Shown here: positions 58,191 to 64,000 of the stretch, piece by piece
Numbering within the stretch: position 1 is the stretch's first letter
How the letters are laid out: each line of letters starts with the position of its first letter
Assembly (NCBI GenBank): GCA_002685255.1
Contig: NYWU01000016.1
Span: forward strand, 179,043-243,042
Length of the DNA: 64,000 nt
Source of the DNA: Idiomarinaceae bacterium
Lineage (GTDB): Bacteria; Pseudomonadota; Gammaproteobacteria; Enterobacterales; Alteromonadaceae
Reading direction: 5' to 3'
Made by a program: the position numbers and the translations under genes
The notes under the pieces: generated by a model
What the model saw: only the letters and a program-made list of their open reading frames with translations
Databases searched by the model: none
What the model was told of the DNA's origin: nothing

Positions 58191-58380
58191 TGTGCTTTCT
58201 CTTTTTATAACATTAAAGATACATTACGATAGTAATACTGTTTTGTCAGCATTAAATGACATCATTATCGGGTTGCCCCTCTGAATGATGCGCTTCGCAT
58301 ATGCATGCTATCGTGTCATAGTAGTTGCTAAGCCAACATTCACTCTGTTGTCTGTGTCACTGAGTCAAGAAGTGGAGTTT

Positions 58381-59268
58381 ATGAGTCACGATCACCATCA
58401 TCACCATCACCACGATATGTCTTCGAATCGGATTGGTTGGGCATTTTTTCTCAACTTGGGTTTCACCATTATTGAGTTTATCGGTGGCGTCTTAACGAAC
58501 AGTACGGCTATCCTTGCAGATGCGGTGCATGATCTCGGTGATAGCTTATCTATTGGTCTAGCTTGGTTACTCAACAAATTCAGTAAGCGAGATCCATCTC
58601 GCACCTTCACGTATGGGTATCAGCGGCTCTCGTTAGTCGGGGCTTTTATTAATGCGGTTATTTTAATTGCCGGCTCTGTCTGGGTACTTTACACCGCTAT
58701 TCCTCGATTACTTGACCCCGTGATGCCGGTTGTTGAGGGCATGATTGGTTTGGCTGTGTTTGGCGTTGCCGTTAATGGGTATGCGGCGTTTAAACTAAGC
58801 GCAGGCGAAACACTTAATGAACGTGTATTAAACTGGCACTTGATCGAAGATGTACTGGGCTGGGTCGCAGTATTGATAGTCTCAATCGTACTGTATTTTG
58901 TCGACTGGCCTATTCTTGATCCTTTATTGTCTATCGGCTTTACCTTATTTATCTTACTTAATGTTATTCGTACTCTGGCATCTACAGTGAAGCTATTTGT
59001 GCAAGCAGCGCCTAGCGAAGAAGCCTATATCGCCATTCAAGAAAAACTGATAAAACTAGATGATGTGCAAGATGCTCACCATATTCACTTTTGGTCGCTT
59101 GATGGTGAGCGTCACGTATTAACCGCGCATATTGTGGTTGCGCGCGAGCTGACTGCGGAGCAACGAGGAAAGCTCAAACTTAATATTTCCGATGCGCTAC
59201 AAGGCTTTAATTTGGCGCATACTACAATTGAACTTGAGTATCCCGACGAGCCTTGTCGAGACCATTAA
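58381..59268 (+). CDS. cation diffusion facilitator, zinc type, with His-rich N-terminus
   Basis: An inner-membrane metal/proton antiporter with about six helices. The N-terminus is HDHHHHHHHD, a natural metal-buffering tail. The transport-site residues are the HxxxD motifs in helix 2 (ADAVHDLGDS) and helix 5 (WHLIEDVLGW), the pattern of zinc/cadmium-selective CDFs such as ZitB. The cytoplasmic C-terminal domain has DDVQDAHHIHFWSLDGERHVLTAH. I chose ATG 58381 (295 residues), with GGAG upstream; the frame also opens further upstream at 58285. Confidence 0.92.
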   Translation: MSHDHHHHHHHDMSSNRIGWAFFLNLGFTIIEFIGGVLTNSTAILADAVHDLGDSLSIGLAWLLNKFSKRDPSRTFTYGYQRLSLVGAFINAVILIAGSVWVLYTAIPRLLDPVMPVVEGMIGLAVFGVAVNGYAAFKLSAGETLNERVLNWHLIEDVLGWVAVLIVSIVLYFVDWPILDPLLSIGFTLFILLNVIRTLASTVKLFVQAAPSEEAYIAIQEKLIKLDDVQDAHHIHFWSLDGERHVLTAHIVVARELTAEQRGKLKLNISDALQGFNLAHTTIELEYPDEPCRDH

Positions 59269-59282
59269 TAGGAGAGCGGTTT

Positions 59283-59858
59283 ATGGAACTGTTTGGTAGT
59301 TATACTTCACCGTATGTACGGCACTGTCGTATTGCGTTTAAAGAAACGGGCTTAGCGTATTCGCTTACCGAGACTGATCACGATATGAGTGCAAAGTTGA
59401 GTCCTGCTAAAAAGGTACCTTTTTTACACCACAATGACCTGCGTTTTTTTGATTCTTCGAGCATATTAAAATATGTGCGCGAAAAGAACGGTGAGCGTTT
59501 TTTCGCGGATACCACTGATTTTGACCAGTATTGTTTGGTGAATACAGCGATGGACGCCACCATCAATTTATTCTTGTTGAGCAAGGAAGGTGTCACGCCG
59601 GAAAACAATGGTTACATGAAGCGTCAGCATGAGCGCGTGCATGAAATTCTCGCTTTAATGGAAAGTCGCGACCATGCTGTTGCTTATGAGGGGCCGCATC
59701 CGTTCAGCGATGGTGAGCTGCGCTTAGGTTGTTTCCTGAGCTGGGGACTCTTTCGTTCACTGATTTCGTTAAACGAATTCCCCAAGCTACAGGCGTTTTT
59801 AGACAAAATTAACGACTACCCTATTTTTGCAGATACGCATCCAAGCCTAAAAGATTAG
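59283..59858 (+). CDS. glutathione S-transferase family protein
   Basis: 191 residues. The N-terminal thioredoxin-like domain starts MELFGSYTSPYVRHCRIAFKE, with the GST-type SPYV in place of the glutaredoxin CPYC, and the glutathione-binding KKVPFL and DSSSIL segments follow. A helical C-terminal domain fills the rest. The substrate is unknown. AGGAG precedes ATG 59283, and it begins 14 bases after the CDF gene. Its end overlaps the convergent synthase by 4 bases. Confidence 0.85.
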   Translation: MELFGSYTSPYVRHCRIAFKETGLAYSLTETDHDMSAKLSPAKKVPFLHHNDLRFFDSSSILKYVREKNGERFFADTTDFDQYCLVNTAMDATINLFLLSKEGVTPENNGYMKRQHERVHEILALMESRDHAVAYEGPHPFSDGELRLGCFLSWGLFRSLISLNEFPKLQAFLDKINDYPIFADTHPSLKD

Positions 59859-61501
59859 GCTTGGATTGCTTTCGCACGTTTAGGGATTTCCTCGTTGAGC
59901 AGCTCAACATTACGCGAGTAATCAACCGGAACATCGATGATATGTACGCCACCCTGTTCCATGCAGTCACGCATCAGTGGCTGCAGCTCTTCCGTTGCAG
60001 CTAATCGATAACCCTTGGCACCGTAAGCTTCTGCATATTTTATAAAATCAGGATTTTTAAAGTCCAAACCAAAGTCATGCAAGCCCATGTGCTCTTGTTT
60101 CCACTTAATCATCCCGTAAGCACTATCGTTTAGAATAAGCACAACCAAGTCGAGGTTCATACGGACCGCGGTTTCTATTTCTTGCGAATTCATCATAAAG
60201 CCACCGTCGCCGCAGATAGAAACCACCTTGCGGTTTGGGTGGACCAATTTAGCGGCCATTGCGGAAGGTAAACCTGCACCCATCGATGCCAACGCATTAT
60301 CGAGTAACACGGTATTTGGCTGGCGCGCTGGATAATTGCGAGCGAACCAGATTTTGTAGATACCATTGTCCAACGCAATGATACCGTCGTCTGGCATGAC
60401 TTCTCTCACCTCTTCTACTAGGCGCTGAGGTAACATAGGGAAAGCTTCGTCATGCGCACCTTCATCGGTGTGATCGCGCATATGCTCTCGTACTTTAAGC
60501 ATGAACTCAAAATCCCAATGAGACTGCGGCTCGATACCTTCTTTAAGCTGCCAAATGCTGTTGCCGATATCGCCGATCATACTGGCGTGCGGGAAATAAA
60601 CAGAATCGACTTGCGCACCTTGGAAGTTGATATGCACCACTTTGCGCTGATCAGGTTTCATCATAAATGGCGGTTTCTCAACGACGTCGTGACCGACGTT
60701 GAGGATCAAATCAGCCTGTTCTATGGCACGATGTGGATAGTCGCCGTCGGATACCGCGGCATTACCCAACCAACGAGGATGATCTTCATTAATGACGCCT
60801 TTACCCATTTGCGTTGTGATAAACGGAATACCTGTCTTATCAACGAACGCACGGAGCATCTTCGCGGTGATTTTACGGTTGGCAGCCGCGCCGATCACAA
60901 TCAATGGATGCTTGGCTTCTTTCAGCAGTTTTAATACATAGTCAACTGACTTATGCTCGGTAATCGGCCTGCGTGAGTAACTTGGCGCAATCGGTGTTGC
61001 GTCCACTTCTTCAGCGGCAATATCGTCTGACAATTCAAGATGTGCTGCACCAGGACGTTCGTCTTCAGCACGACGGAAAGCCTCCCGTACGTGTGAGGGT
61101 ATCGTCTTAGCACTGATAATTGGTTGAGTGTACTTGGTGATTGGCGTCATCATATCGATAACATCAATGATCTGGAATTGACCTTGCGGGCGGTCTTTAA
61201 TCGGTTTTTGTCCCGTGATGACTACCATCGGCATGGCACCCAGTTGTGCATAAGCAACTGAAGTGACTAAGTTGGTTGCACCGGGGCCAAGAGTAGATAA
61301 GCAAACGCCGGGTTTTCCTGTCAACCTCCCGTAGGTTGCCGCCATAAAACCTGCCGCCTGTTCGTGACGCGTCAATACCAGTTCGATGGATGAATTTGAG
61401 AGAGACTCAAGTAGATCGAGATTCTCTTCTCCTGGGATTCCAAACACATATTCCACACCCTCATTCTCGAGAGCTTTTACCATGAGGTCCGCCGCTTTCA
61501 C
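59855..61501 (-). CDS. acetolactate synthase large-subunit-like thiamine pyrophosphate enzyme
   Basis: 548 residues, a three-domain TPP enzyme. The catalytic Glu47 is in LTRHEQAAGFMAATYGR, and the TPP-magnesium motif is GDGGFMMNSQEIETA...LNDSAYG. No regulatory small subunit is adjacent, and the length and single-gene setting suggest a catabolic AlsS-type or related enzyme rather than anabolic IlvB/IlvI. Glyoxylate carboligase and other family members cannot be excluded. The start is GTG 61501 with AAGGAG eight bases upstream. Confidence 0.82.
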   Translation of the reverse strand: MKAADLMVKALENEGVEYVFGIPGEENLDLLESLSNSSIELVLTRHEQAAGFMAATYGRLTGKPGVCLSTLGPGATNLVTSVAYAQLGAMPMVVITGQKPIKDRPQGQFQIIDVIDMMTPITKYTQPIISAKTIPSHVREAFRRAEDERPGAAHLELSDDIAAEEVDATPIAPSYSRRPITEHKSVDYVLKLLKEAKHPLIVIGAAANRKITAKMLRAFVDKTGIPFITTQMGKGVINEDHPRWLGNAAVSDGDYPHRAIEQADLILNVGHDVVEKPPFMMKPDQRKVVHINFQGAQVDSVYFPHASMIGDIGNSIWQLKEGIEPQSHWDFEFMLKVREHMRDHTDEGAHDEAFPMLPQRLVEEVREVMPDDGIIALDNGIYKIWFARNYPARQPNTVLLDNALASMGAGLPSAMAAKLVHPNRKVVSICGDGGFMMNSQEIETAVRMNLDLVVLILNDSAYGMIKWKQEHMGLHDFGLDFKNPDFIKYAEAYGAKGYRLAATEELQPLMRDCMEQGGVHIIDVPVDYSRNVELLNEEIPKRAKAIQA

Positions 61502-61565
61502 TTAGACACTCCTTTTAAATTCACATGAATACTAAGGTGCTACGTTATGACAGGCGATTATGATC

Positions 61566-61598
61566 AAAAAAGGGCGGTGCTCAGACCGCCCTTTTATT
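61566..61598. terminator. terminator between the DUF4168 and synthase genes
   Basis: AAAAGGGCGGT/ACCGCCCTTTT is an 11-bp stem with loop GCTCAG, flanked by A's on one side and T's on the other, so it can act in both directions. Leftward it ends the DUF4168 gene. Confidence 0.88.
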
Positions 61599-61616
61599 TA
61601 AAGTGTTGCGCCTCAA

Positions 61617-62003
61617 TTACGAGTTGTCTTCACCTGATGTCATATCTTGAAGACGTGTACGCAGCTCTTCATCGCTTTGAGCACGCTGAATGATCATGTT
61701 GTACTGCTGCGGTGTTAGACCTGAATCTTCCACTGCTGCGATCATTTCTTTTTGTGCTTCTTGCTGGATGCTACGTGCTTGCTCTTGATTTTCAGCATTT
61801 TGGAACTTGTCACGATATTTTGTCGTCACTTTTTGTACGTCTTCCATTGCTGCAACAAATTTCACCAACATGCCTTCAGTGATTTTTTGTTGAGCTTGCT
61901 GTTGAGCCATCTGATTCTGCATAGCGTTATCTTGAGTTTGCGCTGCTGCAGCAGTCGTGGCTAAAGTCATTGCTGATGCTAATGCAATCATTGTCTTTTT
62001 CAT
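61617..62003 (-). CDS. exported DUF4168-type protein
   Basis: 128 residues with a signal peptide (MKKTMIALASAMTLATTAAAA). The mature part is Gln-rich and helical (MQNQMAQQQAQQK), with VKFVAAMEDVQKV and LTPQQYNMIIQRAQSDEEL, the pattern of DUF4168. Function unknown; the composition suggests a periplasmic helical protein. Confidence 0.75.
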   Translation of the reverse strand: MKKTMIALASAMTLATTAAAAQTQDNAMQNQMAQQQAQQKITEGMLVKFVAAMEDVQKVTTKYRDKFQNAENQEQARSIQQEAQKEMIAAVEDSGLTPQQYNMIIQRAQSDEELRTRLQDMTSGEDNS

Positions 62004-62135
62004 GATGAACTCCTGTTGTTCAAAAAAACTTGTTCGATAAGACTAAAGCGAAGACCATGCCAACTTCTTAACATTATGAAAAATAAGGGAAAAATAAATA
62101 TCGAAAATCATACAAAGAAAACTTACAGTTTCTTA

Positions 62136-62152
62136 TGTATCCTTTTGATACA
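62136..62152. promoter_or_regulatory. inverted repeat in the histidine kinase leader
   Basis: TGTATC/GATACA, 6-bp arms with a five-base spacer, ends about 15 bases before the kinase start GTG. It could be an operator or an mRNA stem near the ribosome binding site. Confidence 0.3.
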
Positions 62153-62167
62153 CACAAAGGAGGTAAT

Positions 62168-63649
62168 GTGACAAAAAGATACACCTTACCGCTTTCAAGT
62201 ATTCAGCGCCGCTTGTTACTGTATGTGGTCATTCCGATGCTCTTGATTTCTGGGGCTGCGATAACGTTTGGGTTGAATATTGCGGGTCAACAAGAGGAAG
62301 AGCGGCTTAAAACCGATCTTAAATTGATTGGTCGGGCAATTAGTCTGCCCATCAGTGATGCGTTGTTAAATAATGATTTAACCACTGTGCAAGCCAATCT
62401 AGACTCAGTATTCAATATTGGCCGTGTTTACGGCGCCTCAGTTTACGACGTGAACGGTCAACAAGTGGCCGAAGCCGGTGTGACAGAAACTGACTTATCC
62501 GATAGTTGGTTGGCGCGACAAACAGTTCAAACTGGGGTGTCACAAGATGATTATCGTCAAGTTGAGGGACGTGAAGTATTCTCACAGTTTCTCCCGATTG
62601 TCGATCGTGGAGGCCGTATTATTGGCCTTCTGCAAATCAATCGACGCGCCAGCGACTTTGATGAACGGTTCGAGCAACTCAGCCAAGTAGCGTGGGTCAG
62701 TTGGTTTATTTTTGCAGTGGTGACTATCGCGGTGTTGGTGTTTGGTCATTATCGCGGTGTAGGGCGTCATGTTCTGTATCTTCGAAATATTATGCAACAA
62801 GTCGCACAAGGACGGCGCGATGTGCGCGTAAACACTCAAGGACCGAGCGAAATTGTAGCCATTAGCCAAGGGCTGAATGAGATGCTTGAGGCGGTGACGC
62901 GAGCAGAGCATGAAATTCGTGACAGACGACAAGAAGAGCAACGCTTGAACGAAGCTTTGCGCGCGCAAGAGAAAATGGCTGCGATCGGCTCAGTATCGAG
63001 TGGGGTTGCTCACGAGCTTGGTGCGCCGCTCACGGTGATCGATAATCGTGCTAAAAAGCTGTTGAGACATGCGACTAGCGATGACGATAAACGTCAGTTG
63101 AAAGCTATTCGGGGTCAAGTTCACCGGCTAACAAGATTGGTTAATCAACTACTCGCCTTTTCTCGCACGCCTGTGAGCGAACGCCAACAAGTGCCGATTA
63201 AATCACTGATAGAGCGCGCTCGCACTAGTGTGGGATTTGAGCTTGAGAATGATGATATCCAATGTGTCGTTGAGTATCAGGGCGATGAAGTTGTTAAGGT
63301 TGATGTATCCCGTATGGAGCTGGCATTAGTGAATGTGCTACGAAACGCGTATCAAGCGGCTAAATCAGAGGTGCGTATTGCCGTGAGTCAAACACCAAGC
63401 GCGACGGCTATTATGATAATGGATGATGGTGACGGACTTACTCAAAGCGCTCAGACGCATGCTACTTCGCCTTTTTACAGCAGTAAAACAACAGGTGAAG
63501 GGACAGGGTTGGGATTGACCATCGTGCAACACATCATGAGCGATCATGACGGCCAATTAAAGCTTAAAAACCGCGTTCAGGGCGGTTGTTGCGCGACTTT
63601 ATTACTTCCTCACATAGGACTCAGATCAGGAGATTCAAATGACAGCTAA
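62168..63649 (+). CDS. sensor histidine kinase
   Basis: 493 residues from GTG 62168, chosen because AAAGGAGGT lies just upstream; the frame extends to ATG 62135. A first membrane helix (LLLYVVIPMLLISGAAITFGL), a sensor domain of about 140 residues and a second helix (VSWFIFAVVTIAVLVFGHY) are followed by HAMP. The H-box is GVAHELGAPLTVI (not the commoner HELRNPL), N-box NVLRNAYQAA and G-box GEGTGLGLTIV. It overlaps the next gene by 11 bases. The signal is unknown. Confidence 0.93.
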   Translation: MTKRYTLPLSSIQRRLLLYVVIPMLLISGAAITFGLNIAGQQEEERLKTDLKLIGRAISLPISDALLNNDLTTVQANLDSVFNIGRVYGASVYDVNGQQVAEAGVTETDLSDSWLARQTVQTGVSQDDYRQVEGREVFSQFLPIVDRGGRIIGLLQINRRASDFDERFEQLSQVAWVSWFIFAVVTIAVLVFGHYRGVGRHVLYLRNIMQQVAQGRRDVRVNTQGPSEIVAISQGLNEMLEAVTRAEHEIRDRRQEEQRLNEALRAQEKMAAIGSVSSGVAHELGAPLTVIDNRAKKLLRHATSDDDKRQLKAIRGQVHRLTRLVNQLLAFSRTPVSERQQVPIKSLIERARTSVGFELENDDIQCVVEYQGDEVVKVDVSRMELALVNVLRNAYQAAKSEVRIAVSQTPSATAIMIMDDGDGLTQSAQTHATSPFYSSKTTGEGTGLGLTIVQHIMSDHDGQLKLKNRVQGGCCATLLLPHIGLRSGDSNDS

Positions 63650-64000
63650 TACAGCGCAAATCGCAGTTGTTGAAGATGATTCAGCGCTACGTGAGCTACT
63701 TGTTGAGGAGCTTGAAGCTGAGAACTATAAAGTTTTTGCTTTTCCATCAATCGAAGACTATCAAGCTGAGTTACCTTCAGTTGATGTCGTTGTCAGTGAT
63801 ATTCGCCTACCGGGATCCTCAGGTTTGTCGCTGCTGAAGCACGTCACTGAGGTCGGCGCGCCCGCACTCATCCTCATTACCGCGTTCGCTACTGTCGATC
63901 AGGCGGTTGATGCGTTAAAACACGGTGCGGCTGACTTCTTGACCAAGCCACTTGATGTTGAGCACCTGCTTCTGAGTGTGCAACGTGTGTTGGAGCACCG
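63639..64000 (+). CDS. NtrC-type response regulator, partial (3' end outside window)
   Basis: The first 120 residues of a receiver domain. The acidic pocket is VVEDD (12-14), the phospho-acceptor Asp54 is in VSDIRLPGSSG, Thr81 in LITAFATV, and Lys103 in FLTKPLD. TAFATVDQAVDALKHGAADFLTKP is the usual ending of NtrC-family receivers, so a sigma-54 interaction domain probably follows. CAGGAG precedes ATG 63639 in the end of the kinase gene. Confidence 0.9.
   Translation, partial: MTANTAQIAVVEDDSALRELLVEELEAENYKVFAFPSIEDYQAELPSVDVVVSDIRLPGSSGLSLLKHVTEVGAPALILITAFATVDQAVDALKHGAADFLTKPLDVEHLLLSVQRVLEH

Noticed and set aside
58285-58380. N-terminal extension of the CDF protein
   Set aside because: No ribosome binding site; GGAG precedes ATG 58381, and the family starts there.

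Overview
This window is a replication-origin-proximal chromosome segment from a gammaproteobacterium. Gene order (hemF-tsaC-smg-dprA / def-fmt-rsmB-trkA / fadBA / glyQS / gyrB-recF-dnaN-dnaA / rpmH-rnpA-yidD-yidC-mnmE / mioC-oriC-mnmG-rsmG-parAB-atp-glmUS) is the one I associate with Alteromonadales such as Shewanella and Idiomarina. Moderate GC, many GATC sites at the origin and the protein sequences fit a marine Alteromonadales, perhaps Idiomarinaceae; the genus is an inference.

Layout. 1-2068: a truncated cytochrome c gene, divergent from engB and an EamA permease. 2065-5375: polA, a structured RNA-like element downstream of it that resembles Spot 42, and DnaA boxes upstream. 5376-11386: a FAN1-like VRR-NUC nuclease facing a six-gene leftward operon (dprA, smg, zinc-ribbon gene, tsaC, hemF, aroE). 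11441-18196: def-fmt-rsmB-trkA facing slt-yigZ. 18331-23107: the fadBA beta-oxidation operon, tusA, a GNAT gene and tag. 23198-26187: glyQS. 26262-32281: gyrB-recF-dnaN-dnaA, read leftward, with two perfect parS sites inside recF. 32626-40463: rpmH-rnpA-yidD-yidC, mnmE, a FUSC transporter and several small genes up to mioC. 40464-40917: oriC, with 16 GATC sites, several DnaA boxes and an AT-rich unwinding element. 40918-55593: mnmG-rsmG-parA-parB, the nine-gene atp operon, glmU and glmS. 55594-58190: an AT-rich accessory cassette at the 3' end of glmS (the Tn7 attachment position) with a three-gene overlapping operon of unknown function. 58381-64000: a zinc-type cation diffusion facilitator, a GST, an acetolactate-synthase-like enzyme, a DUF4168 protein and a two-component system whose regulator runs off the window.

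How the parts connect. oriC, DnaA, the beta clamp, RecF, gyrase and Pol I form a replication block. ParA/ParB and the recF parS sites, about 12 kb from oriC, form a chromosome segregation system contained in the window. MnmE and MnmG are the two halves of one tRNA wobble-uridine enzyme, and RnpA, YidD and YidC are the usual ribosomal-protein-L34-linked set. The atp operon is complete (I, B, E, F, H, A, G, D, C). The least explained DNA is the glmS-adjacent cassette: a secreted cysteine-containing protein, a lipoprotein with an HExxH motif and a 55-residue overlapping ORF. No tRNA, rRNA, CRISPR array, intact IS or prophage was seen.
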